DNA of 64,000 bases from the NCBI GenBank assembly GCA_030704615.1, contig CM060732.1, positions 67,251,053 to 67,315,052 of the forward strand. Direction: 5' to 3'. A program made the position numbers and the translations under genes. This DNA is from Takakia lepidozioides. Lineage: Eukaryota > Streptophyta > Takakiopsida > Takakiales > Takakiaceae. Positions 33,044-42,929 of this stretch are shown here, in pieces (position 1 is the first letter of the stretch; every line of letters starts with the position of its first letter). Below the pieces are notes generated by a model. It had not been told where the DNA came from, ran no database searches, and saw only the letters and a program-made list of their open reading frames with translations.

Positions 33044-33856
33044 CTATAGATTTAGGGTTTCTGGGTACACTACTGAAGGTTTCGTCTCGCTGAATCGGCG
33101 CAGATGTACCGTACAAATGCACCAAAAACTATACCCACTTATGGTGTTATTCCGTTTTGAAAACATATAACTCCTATGACCAAGGTTTAAAAACATAAAA
33201 CTCCCATGACCGTGGGTTGTGCTCACAGGATACCAACCCCCGTGCCCATGTGGCGAGAATAATAAGGTGACAGGGTTAACATGTGTCATATTTTGACAGG
33301 TCCACGTAGGAAAAATTCTGGCTCCTGATATTTAACCATTGGTGCTTTCTGGCGAATTTTTCGATTTTTACTCCCAAAATTTCTTTATAAAAGTAGCCGA
33401 CCCATTTTCCAGGTCGAAATCTAGCGACTTTTTTGCCAGATTTAAAAACACTCATGGGTGCTAAACTGTCCAATTTCATGTGCACATTTGGACTTGGGAC
33501 CCGCATCCAAATTTTATCTTGAATCAAGATCCAAAGCTATTTCCTAAATTTAATTAATTAATAGGTGATCAACCCTAAATTGGTGACCGACTCTAAATAG
33601 ACAATCCTAAAGTAATCTATTTTGATCTGAAACGATCTATTAACATCTATATATATTATCGGGCTATTACGCAAGAGGGCTATGATATGGATAATCATGT
33701 ATGCTCTGGGGTTTAGGCACATGGATCCTAAACCCTACACCCAACGCATTAGGTTCTGATAAATGGCAGTGATGAAACACGACATGTCCATGAGACAATC
33801 CTACATGATATTGTTCCAAGTGAAGTATTGAGTTTCGAACCGGATCTCGAAGTCTC

Positions 33857-33900
33857 CTTTTGTTTTTTGTTTTTGTTTTGTTTTTGTTTTTGTTTTTAAT
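33857..33900 (-). other. A-rich 3' tail of the L1-type LINE
   Basis: On the minus strand this is AATTAAAAAC followed by repeats of AAAAAC and AAAAC. It marks the 3' end of the LINE transcript and fixes its orientation. Confidence 0.6.
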
Positions 33901-34456
33901 TAAACCTAGGACTAAGGCCCTGGTTATTTTATTCAATTTCAAAAAGGCAGAACCGAAGGTTCGAGAAGTACAAGAGGAAAAAATAACCTCTGTCGTGAGT
34001 GCCATGGAGGCTGACCCAGGAAGACAGCTTCGTGACCAAATCGTCTAGAGAGGGGTGCGGGGAGGAGCCTAACGGAAGCAAGAACTCTGGGAGGCGCGAA
34101 CTGCCACCTACCTAGAAATAGAACAAGAAAGAGCAAAACGTGGGGCCCAAAGCCTAAGAAAGGTGCAGGGGAGGTGGGGAGAAGAGGGGGTGCCAAGGCT
34201 GGCTGCCAGAACTCCCAGCCAAAGGCAGGGCAAAACTCACAAATCCAGGCAGAATCAGAACTAAGAGGCCAGTGCCAAGAATGGCTGCCATAACTCTTGT
34301 CCAAGGCAGAATATAACTATCCCCGCTGGCTGCAAAAACTCACAGCTCTAGGCAGAACACTACTGAGAGGCCAGTGACCCAAGAAGCCAGAGTTAAGCTT
34401 TTACAAGGAAAAAACCGCCAACGTAACTGGGAACCAGAATTAGCAGAACCAAGACA

Positions 34457-36095
34457 TTAATTCAGACTGCCAAAAGACAGCGCTTTTGCTTTGCCCTTCT
34501 TATAGGATTTGCAATGGCGCCAATTCACTTCAGGCTCATCACCCCCCAAGGGGTAGCGCATGGAACTAAATGAGCTGCCACTCTGGCGGGATCTTGTCGT
34601 TCCACCGCACCCTTGATTCGGAAATTCTGGTGCAGATCCGCCCACCTCTGCCCCAAGATTGGTCAAAGTCTTGGAGGAGCTTGATGGCTTTATTTTCCGC
34701 ACATCTGGAAAGAGCTGCCCCCAACACAAGCCACGCCTTATGAGCCTCAGAGAAGAGGTGAGCTTTAAAAAGGACAACCCTAACTCAAATAGCTTACCCG
34801 TGAAAATTAAGGCACATCTGGCTTTCCAGATATTCCACAGCGTGTGCGCACGAAGCACCGCCCAAACAGGGCAGACTGGCCACACCCCACAAGCATTAAA
34901 ATTCAGCAGCAAAATAGAAGCTGCATCTGCAGGGACTAAGTTCCAAAGAGCATAATAACGAATGACTTTGGACCAGACAAGGTGTGCGAGAGGGCAAGAC
35001 ACTAAACAATGCTCCAAAGATTCAGGCAACCCCAACAAACAGGAGCTACAACCAGAAGGAGCATCTGGAAAACAGGTCTTTACAGGGAGAATCCGATTAA
35101 CCAATTTCTAGAGAAAGCCTGAGATCTTCGCAGCCCTGTCCTTCCGCCACACATCCTTCCAGCTGCATTTCCAAATAATGGGGGTAATCGGCAAGTGAGC
35201 CCACTTTCTAGTCCATTTAAGGTCCATTGATACCTTTGGGTTCAGCAAGGAATAGCCAAGCTTTACAGAGAATGCGAAAAAAAAAAAAAAAACAACCTGT
35301 TCTGCCAGATCCATTCGCCAGGATCAAATTGAAGCATGGCCAGAGGGGCCAGCAAGAACCACATGAAAAAAGGGTTCGTATGACAGCCGTTGTCAGCAGA
35401 TGGATTCACCACCCCAGTTGTCATGCAAACAATGCGAATAGCATAGCATGAGATCTCCGGTACGGTAACCATAATGGGAGAATGCAGGTAACCAGAGTCT
35501 AAAGTTCGAAATTGCCAACCAGAAACCCAGGAGCCAGATCTAGTTAAGGCAAAAAAGACCACTTTCAATTCACCAGAGTGGAGCCCAAGCCAGGCTCTCA
35601 AGGAAATCCAAGAGGGAGGGAGGTCCGCAGTCACTGTCTCCCACCCAGCTCTCAATCTACTTCGCGAGAGCGAGTCCTCAGCTGTCTCTGCAGGAATGAG
35701 AACTCCATTTTCCCACACATGGAAGAAGTTGGAGATACCCGAAGCTTCCCAATGGGCCCAACGAGAAGAACATCTAACCAGCACCTCCGAATCTCGGTTA
35801 TAATTAGCGAATAATGGCTGCCTGAGCATTTCTTCAGGAGTCCGAGGCATAATTTGGGAGAGGTGTTCCCTCATGGCCTCCCAAGCTTGCCAAATTGATC
35901 CCCAAGCTGCGGAGCCCGAGAGAGTTTTGGAGTTGGAAGAACCCCCTTGCACTGTCCATCTGAGGGAGGGCGGCCAGATCGACGCTGGAGCCGGGCGAGC
36001 TTGAACCAGGTGATGACGGACCAGGAGATTCCAAGGAGATAACGAATGCTTGAAAATTCTAGGAATCCACTTAGCAAGCAAAGCTGAGATCTGGG
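34457..36095 (-). pseudogene. LINE ORF2 C-terminus with zf-RVT domain
   Basis: From Insert A onward the minus strand reads QISALLAKWIPRIF, the usual post-RT segment of plant L1 ORF2. A connection region follows (SNFFHVWENGVLIP, AGWETVTADLPPSW) up to a poly(A)-like tract at 35279-35292, where the frame breaks. A second segment (35104-34457) has CSSCLLGLPESLEHCLVSCPLAHLVW, the C-C-H-C zf-RVT zinc-binding module. Its end, rich in Ser, Gly and Lys, is the C-terminus or read-through into 3' UTR. Confidence 0.65.
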
Positions 36096-36103
36096 ACTGT
36101 GGG
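36095..36103. repeat. Target-site duplication of Insert A, left copy
   Basis: GACTGTGGG, identical to 37731-37739. Because a run of seven G crosses the junction, the exact edge may shift by a base or more. Confidence 0.8.
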
Positions 36104-37730
36104 GGGGATTGCTAGTCCGTGAGCGGAAAGATGCTCACGTAATAGGGTGCATGGGCCTACAATCGCGGATGAGGAAGCCCCGGGAGACCTATTTCCGCGG
36201 GAATGAGTGTACATATCATGCGTACTTGGATGAATGTTGGATGAATAATTCAGGAATGGTTGAATGCGAGATGGCTAATGGATAGACATATGCTTCGCAA
36301 TGCATGAACAATGGATGAGTGGATGGTTAAAGACTAGATGTATTATCGAGGTTCATCGCTCAGGTACTTCCCCGGAATGAGGATATGGTAGATGTATCTG
36401 AACCATACATTCAGAAAACACAGATGCAACAGGTGCTTGTTAACTCCCATTAAACCCCCTTGTAATCAATATCGCATTGATGCAAGGTTGATCCCTGAAC
36501 TTCCCAAAAGACTAGAAGACACGAAACACTAAGCAAGACGAAGATTATCTCCCGAAAGAGGCGATTGAAATCCATAGCATAATCAAGGTTGCGTTAATGC
36601 AACCTTGGTTGTGTCCCATACAAAATGCAAAAAACAGTGCAAAAATGATGCTTTCATTTCTCAAATCAAGGTTGCGTCAGGTTGATTTGCATCTTGCGAC
36701 TTCAATTTTTATTTTTATTTTTTTGGAAAAAAAGATGCTTTCATTTCTCAAATCAATTTTGCATTAACGCGAGGTTGATTTGCCCATACAAAATGCAAAA
36801 AACAGTGCAAAAAGGATGCTTTCATTTTTCAAATCAAGGTTGCGTCAACGCAAGGTTGATTTGCATCCTGCGACTTCAATTTTATTTTTATTTATTTTTG
36901 GAAAAAAGATGATTTCATTTCTCAAATCAACCTTGCGTCAACGCAAGGTTGATTTGCCCATACAAAATGCAAAAAACAGTGCAAAAAAAGATGCTTTCAT
37001 TTCTCAAATCAAGGTTGCATCAACGCAAGGTTGATTTGCATCCTAGGACTTCATTGTTTTTAATTTTTAATTTTTAATATTTGGAAAAAAGATGATTTCA
37101 TTTCTCAAATCAACCTTGCGTCAACATAAGGTTGATTTGCATCACCCCCCCCAAAAATAAAATAAAATAAATCGTATGTTGCAAATGAACTTTGCGTTTA
37201 CGCAACCTTGATTTGAGAAATGAAAGCATCTTTTTTTCAAAAATAAAATAAAAAATAAAATAAAATAAAATAAAACACTAAATCATCCACGTCCACTCGG
37301 AAATCAACCTCGTGTCGACACAAGGTTGATTTCAAGTCCTCGAAAATCAATCTCGTGTTAACACAAGGTTGATTTCACGTTCTCCGAAATTAACCTTGTG
37401 TTGTTGTCATCCATGGTTCATTCATCCATCTTTTGTCATTCTGCATTCATCCTACATTCATCCATTCCACGTAGTCATTCATCCTTAAGAATTTCGCCGC
37501 ACATTCCTCTCAAATTTTCATGCATAGAACTCGGCGTCTTAGATCCCAGGCATCGTATGTTACCCTCCGTTCCACTCAACATTGCTACCACGACAATAGG
37601 TCCTGCTTTTCCCACGGCTATAGGCTCCGCTTCCCTTATGTGCTCACGCTTAAGAAATCTGCTCACGCTTAACGAAGTATGCTAACGCTTAGTACGTTAA
37701 ACGTGAGCGCGCTCAAGCGCTAGCTCCCTC
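36104..37730. mobile_element. Insert A: non-autonomous Mutator-like element, 1,627 bp
   Basis: It is flanked by the 9-bp duplication GACTGTGGG and interrupts the LINE ORF2 between GLGIIDPQS and QISALLAKW. Its imperfect terminal inverted repeats start GGGGATTGCTAG-TCCGTGAGCGG on the left and, read from the right end inwards, GAGGGAGCTAGCG-CTTGAGCG. The left end matches the reverse complement of the right ends near 7940 and 41856. ATTCATCC-type subterminal repeats point in opposite directions at the two ends (36228-36330 and 37394-37490). The interior is the palindrome array; there is no coding sequence. It must have moved with a transposase supplied in trans. Confidence 0.8.
36585..37390. repeat. 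Palindrome array (ii): about ten 22-32-bp units
   Basis: Units lie at 36585-36606, 36663-36690 (partial), 36750-36781, 36831-36862, 36924-36955, 37006-37037, 37107-37138, 37183-37216 (reverse orientation), 37301-37332 and 37344-37375, with a half unit at 37387. The best unit (36924) has perfect arms AAATCAACCTTGCGT and ACGCAAGGTTGATTT around a central CA. The units at 37301 and 37344 have GTGT and ACAC in place of GCGT and ACGC, a paired change. Spacing is about 80-100 bp. The spacers repeat ATACAAAATGCAAAAAACAGTG and GGAAAAAAGATG-type A-rich words. Confidence 0.9.
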
Positions 37731-37739
37731 GACTGTGGG
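37731..37739. repeat. Target-site duplication of Insert A, right copy
   Basis: GACTGTGGG, identical to 36095-36103. The LINE reading frame resumes directly after it on the minus strand side. Confidence 0.8.
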
Positions 37740-39660
37740 TCAATAATCCCAAGGCCACCATTGCATTTCTTTTGCGTTAATTGCTGCCAACTTATAAGGC
37801 ACGCCTGGTCTGCCCCGGGGAAGAAGCCCCCCAAATGAAATTCTGAATCAAGGCTTTCATCTGCCTGATAAAGAGCTTCCCATGAGACCATACAGAGGCC
37901 AAGAACCAACATGAGGCTTCTAAAACTTGGTTCACAATAAGAGCTCTACCAACTATGGAAAGGTGGACTGAGCACCAATAATTTAGTTTACTTCTAAGAT
38001 GAGCCAAGACAACATCCGCCCTTAGCTGGTCAGAAAGATCATGCCCCACAAGATTACCTAGCAAGACATGAGACTGCCCATCTTGAAGCCATGAGAGACC
38101 AAGGTCTTCTCCCCAAGGTAGACAATGAGTTGCGCCTCCCGCCTCGTCTCTCAATTTAGATATAATTCGTTTTGACTCCAGTTAATGTTCAGTCCAGAAG
38201 CCATACAGAATTCAAATAAAGAAAGGAGAGTGCCTTGTACATTGGCCTCGGAGCTATTATCCACCAAAAGAGAAGTGTCATCGGCGTAGAGCAAGGATTT
38301 GATACTGTAGTCTGGGATGGAAGGGTGGATGATTCTAAGACCCACCACCTCAGGTCTGCTCTGAAGGAGATGACTAAGGCCATCAGCCGCTATAATAAAA
38401 AGGAATGGGGAGAGGGGGCAACCCTGACGCACCAAGCGGGAAAGGGGGAAAGAGGAAGAGATTGACCCGTTCACCAGGACTTTACTGGAGGCTGAGTGGA
38501 GAAGGATTCGGATCCAATGAAGGAAATTGCCTTTAATTCCACAGGCTTGAAGAGCACCTAGCAGATAGCTCCACTCAATGTTATCGAATGCCTTCTCAAA
38601 GTCCAGCATCACAAGAGCAAGATGGTGATTAGATTCGTATACAGTGTGTAGAGCTTCATGCGCAAGAAGGATATTGTCCAAAATCATACGATCTTTGAGA
38701 AAACCTGTCTGCTCAGGCCTTATCAACTTGTAGAGAAGCGGCTGCAACCTGATGGCTAGAGCTTTAGCTATTATTTTGTAAACTGCATTCAACAAGGTGA
38801 TCGGCCTATAGTTCAAAATGGAATCGCGGTCGCCCTTCTTGTGGATGAATGTAATAACCCCTTGAGAGATCTGAGAGGGCATTATCCCTTTTTGCAAAAT
38901 GTCTTCAGCGAAGGAGACAAAAGTCATCTCCACACACCGTCCAAATAGCTTTAAAAAGCTCAACAGGTAACCCATCAATCCCAGGAGACTTGAAAGAGGC
39001 CAACTTTGCCAGAGCATCTGAAAGCTCCATGGAGGAAAAGGGGGCAGAAAGCTTTTCTAGTTCAGCCTCGGTGACCACTGACTTAAACGTAGAAAGTACT
39101 TCAACACGAGCTGCCAGATGAGCAGGGGCAGACGGTCGATCAGAGAACAAGGAAGCAAAGTGGGAAGCTGCCAATGAAGCCATTTTTTTGGGATTTGACA
39201 CCTATAACCCCTGCGCATTTTTCAGGGAAGCAATGGTAGTAGTTGCACGGCGTTGTTTGGCTTTAAGAAAGAAATACCGAGACACATTTTCCCCCTGCAA
39301 AGACCAATTGATGCCAGCCTTTCTTCTCATGTTTTCTTCCTTCGCATGAGTGAGCTCAGCCAAATTTCTTTTTGCCAAAAGGTAAGAATCCCATGTTTGA
39401 GAATAAGCCCAGCCCGATTCCATTACCTTCTGGCATTGAGCTAGGCATTTAAGGAGGGTCTTCTCCTTCTTATTTCTGTTCATGGCGAAAGATCTAGAAA
39501 GCTCTTGAGCAATTTTTCTGACAGCCTCCAGTTTTTTGAGGAAGCGAATCAAGGGAGAGGCGAAGTCCTAACCAGAAGACAGCCAAGCTTTCTTGATGAT
39601 CTCAAGATACTCGGGGATATCCAGGATGGAGGGGTTTAGTTTGAAAAAACCCCTTCCCTT
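37740..39660 (-). pseudogene. LINE ORF2 reverse transcriptase
   Basis: The minus strand reads RGFFKLNPSILDIPEYLEII (39650-39580), then a linker (39552-39202), then a frame with SFKSPGIDGLPVELFK (39000-38950). RT proper follows, frame 39017-38151: GVITFIHKKGDRDSILNYRPITLLN, LALVMLDFEKAFDNIEWSYL (first catalytic Asp), RQGCPLSPFLFIIAADGLS and LLYADDTSLLVD (YADD at 38288-38277). The thumb continues in other frames to ISWQQLTQKKCNGGLGIIDPQ at Insert A. The catalytic motifs are intact but the protein is split by frameshifts near 39200, 39000 and 38150. Confidence 0.8.
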
Positions 39661-40406
39661 GGCAACGACGCAACCGCGTGAGCGTACGCTCACACATTGG
39701 TGACGTGGCGTGAGCGTGATGCCAGCAGGTTGCCATGGTGTCGAATGTTGACGTGGCTCCATGTCAGCATCTGCCACGTCAACCGAAACATACGGCGCCT
39801 ATACCCGAGGGTCCTATGACCGTGGGATGAATTTAGGGAACATGAAACCAAAATACCATCAAGAATACCATCAAAATACCCGAAATGGGAAATACGCCTA
39901 AAACTGTGGCAATCATTCCACAACATTCTGCAATTACAATTGTAAGTTTTACAATAATAATTACAATGAGGACAAAATATCCTCATAAGGCTCCATTGAG
40001 GCTAACCAAGGAAGACCCTATTTCCTCCCAAAATAACAAAGAGAAGAGGGATCACGGTATCAAAAAGAAGCCTGCAGTACATAGCGACACAAAAGAGACC
40101 AGAGCAATTATTTTTAGGAACAATATGGAAATTAAAAAAAAAAAAAAAAGAAAGAGCAGAAGTGATTGTCGGCACCGATCATCACTTTGCCCTGTTTTTT
40201 TCTTTTTTCTTAAAACAAAAGGGGAAAAAAAACAAAAAAAAAAAACAAAAACAGAAGTGATTGTCGGTACCGATCATCACTTGTCGGTGCCGACAATCAC
40301 TTCTGCTCTGCTCTGTTTTTTGTTTTTTTTTTCTACGTATTGTTCCCAAGGAAAACAAATAAACAGAGCAGAAGTGATTGTTGGTGCCGACAATCACTTC
40401 TCCTCT

Positions 40407-40438
<32 letters not shown>

Positions 40439-41083
40439 CCTTTAAAAAAATAAATAATGTTTCCCTATAATTTAAAAAAAAACAGAAAACAAAAAACAAA
40501 AACAGAGCAGAAGTGATTCTCGAAACCAAAATAAAAATAAAAATAAAATGAAATAATCACTTATGATGATCGGCACCGACAATCACTTCTGCTTTGCTCT
40601 GTTTTTTCTTTTCTTTCTTTTTTTCTTCTCCGTATTGTTCCCAAGAAGAAGAAAAAAACAGAGCAGAAGTGATTGTCGGTGCCGACAATCACTTTTGTTT
40701 TGTTTTGTTTTTTGTTTTGTTTTGTTTTTTTTCTTTTCCTTCTCCGTATTGTTCCCAAAAAAAAGAAAAAACAGAGCAAAAGTGATTGTCGGTGCCGACA
40801 ATCACTTCTGATGATCAGCACTGACAATCACTTCTGCTTTGTTTTGTTTTTTGTTTTTTTTTTGTTTTTCTCTCATTCTCCGTATTGTCAAAAAAAAAAA
40901 AAAACGGAGCAGAAGTGATTGTCGGTGCCAACAATCACATCTGCTTTGCTCTAACAAGTTGAGACACGCTTCTTTGTGCCGCAGCTCCGCTTTGGACAAC
41001 CGCACTGCATTGCTTCACTGATGCAAACATAGAGCAGAGCAGAAGTGATTGTCGGTGCCGATCATCACTTGTATTCTGTTCTG

Positions 41084-41115
<32 letters not shown>

Positions 41116-41856
41116 TTCTTGTTTTTGTTGCATATTATTAAAAGAAATAAATAAATAAACAGAAGTGATGATCGGTGCCGATCATCACTTCTGATCTGTT
41201 TTGGCATTTGGGTAGAGGTGATGATCGTCGACGATCATCACTTCTGTTTGATACTTAATACTTGATTTCCAAATATGCAAGGGCTTAGTATGTAGACCAT
41301 ATATAAATCAGTCTATTCCATCTGGGCGATTTTTACGTAAGAAAGCCTCAATTCCACTCCGGCTAACTTTGATGGTTGGGGATCTGCACTGGGAACTGCT
41401 ACCACACCTTGTTATTGTTTGATACAAAAGCATATTGAAACTAGCACGCTCATTCTCATTTTTATGGGAGGGATAAAGGTCTCACTTCGGCAATCGCACA
41501 CTTATCAAATCGCAGTTTATGACACGAGGGGCGGCGGTGGGATGGATATTAAAGATGCAGTCTGCAATGACTGGAAAAGATAAATCATTCCGCGGAAACA
41601 GGTACCTACCTCACGCCTTGGGCTCACGATCTAGCATTCCCCCCTTCCACCTGTTCTGTCCGCGGTTATAGGTCCATGCCTATGGAAATGACGTGGCATG
41701 ACGTGACGTTGCGTCAACTACATTGGCGAGGACTGCTGACGTGCCGTAACACCCGTGAACCAATGTGGCGAGAACTGTTGACATGGCGTGAGCCTGACTG
41801 CGCTCACGTGCTCACACGCTCACGCGGCCAGGCTCTCGCGGAGGCATTCCCCAGGG
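39661..41856. mobile_element. Insert B: non-autonomous Mutator-like element, about 2.2 kb
   Basis: Its right end (CCAGGCTCTCGC-GGAGGCATTCC, 41835-41856) matches the right end of the coding element at 7940. Its left end has CGTGAGCG at 39677, the same distance from the proposed start as in Insert A. TGACGTGGC motifs and GCTCACG clusters occur at both ends, and CCGCGG motifs near the right. The interior is the palindrome array. No 9-bp duplication was found, and LINE codons are missing at the junction, so a deletion probably accompanied or followed insertion. Boundaries are approximate to about 10 bp. Confidence 0.6.
40157..41248. repeat. Palindrome array (iii): about ten 30-34-bp units
   Basis: Units lie near 40157-40188, 40251-40304 (compound), 40364-40406, 40557-40596, 40658-40700, 40771-40840 (compound), 40904-40952, 41034-41078, 41159-41199 and 41213-41248. 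The type unit has arms CAGAAGTGATTGTCGG and CCGACAATCACTTCTG around a central TG. Variants swap GATTGTCGG for GATGATCGG in one or both arms. At 41159 both arms carry the GATGATCGG form, so symmetry is kept. The unit at 41213 has the fully self-complementary core GATGATCGTCGACGATCATC. Spacers of about 70-80 bp are poly(T)/poly(A) tracts with a recurring CTCCGTATTGTTCCCAA. Confidence 0.9.
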
Positions 41857-42549
41857 TGAAAGCTTCACCCAGATTGCAGGGGTGGGAGAGCAGTATATAC
41901 GATCCAGACGGGCCATACAGAGGTCAGGCGGAGTGCGGTTATTGGACCAGGTGAAAAGCAAGTCGTTCTGAAAATGGATAAAGGAATCATACATCCCCAC
42001 CGCAAAGCACAAAGCATTCCAGGCATCAGATTCATCCGAGGACAAGGTATGAGAAGTTAAACCAAGCCTATCAAAGAATTTTCAACTATATTCAAATCAC
42101 CAGCTATAATCCAATGGGGTACGTTAGGGTGAGCCTGTATCTTGAGCCGAAGGAAAGTCCAAAATTCAATTCTTTCTACGACATAATTGGGGGCATAAAG
42201 GTTCACAAAAGCGCATGCCTCAAAAGCAGAATTGAGCGAGGAAAAAACAACTTGAATTCTTCCTTGCATCCAAGAATCAACAGAAGAGAAGAAAGAAGTC
42301 AAAGAGGGAGAGATCAAAATAGCTGTACCCCCTCTTGAGTCCACAAGGGTTCCACCAAGCTGCATTGCTAGGCCAAAAGGAATAGCCTAAAGCCTGGATT
42401 TTAGCTGCATGTAGCTTATGCTCCTGCAAGAAGATAATAGAATTAGAGAACCTAAAGTCCCCGGCCCACTGCTGTAACCTTCACCTCTTAGGCATAGAGG
42501 CATCAGATCCAATGCCTCTTATATTCCATGAGGTAAGCGTAAAATTCAT
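41857..42549 (-). pseudogene. LINE ORF2 endonuclease domain
   Basis: It starts at the minus-strand ATG 42549 with FTLTSWNIRGI, the first strand of the AP-like endonuclease of plant L1. FLQEHKLH follows (near 42430), then in another frame GGTLVDSRGGTAILISPSL, ACAFVNLYAPN, WIIAGDLNIVEN (catalytic GDxN, near 42080) and, after a further shift, FTWSNNRTPPDLCMARLDRIY. It nicks target DNA to prime reverse transcription in the intact element. A stop near 42490 and at least two frameshifts make it inactive. It is cut off at Insert B before the SDH motif. Confidence 0.65.
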
Positions 42550-42929
42550 GGAGCGAATTCTTGGAAGCCCATGGCATATCCATGACTTGATGGCTTGGGT
42601 AACAAGAAGAGCAGCAGATGAACAGGTTGGTCAGGCTGGTCATGTAAAGTTGGCAATTCCCTTGTGGCCTAGCGGATCGCATGTGAGCCTAACCAGAAAA
42701 AACGGATCCCCCAAAGGCTTGGAGCTGGAGAAGGATAGATCAAAAGTGTTCGGACATCCCTATAGCAGTAGGGCTTAAATCTGAGAAGATTGGCCAACTT
42801 GCCATCACTTAGAGATTCTGCCATTAATCTGGATAACCAGGGTCCACATGATGATAGCCCTTCCATTTCACGAGATACTCCGTTTCTCGATTCTTGAACC
42901 TCCTCGACTTAAGCACTGCCTCCACCTCG

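Larger units (their letters stand above)
33857..42549 (-). mobile_element. Plant L1-type LINE, minus strand, split by two insertions
   Basis: Minus-strand order: endonuclease start at 42549 (FTLTSWNIRGI), endonuclease continuing to about 41857, Insert B, linker and RT (about 39660-37740), Insert A, RT C-terminal region and zf-RVT (about 36095-34457), 3' UTR, and an A-rich tail (AAAAAC repeats) at 33900-33857. The ORF2 order is that of plant L1 elements. Insert A can be removed cleanly at its target duplication. At Insert B some LINE coding sequence between the endonuclease and the KGRGFFKLN segment is missing. Many frameshifts make it non-functional. No target duplication for the LINE itself was found. 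Confidence 0.7.

Noticed and set aside
40182-40918. Phenylalanine- and lysine-rich open frames on both strands
   Set aside because: They are produced by poly(T)/poly(A) tracts between palindromes of Insert B.
36585-41248. CRISPR-like arrays
   Set aside because: Regular spacing of 22-34-bp repeats recalls CRISPR, but the spacers resemble each other and are homopolymer-rich, repeats are near-perfect palindromes with two-base centres, the host is a plant, and there are no cas genes.
39661-41865. A 9-bp target duplication for Insert B
   Set aside because: The 9-mers next to the best boundaries (CCTTCCCTT on the left, CCAGGGTGA on the right) do not match, and shifting the ends by a few bases does not help.
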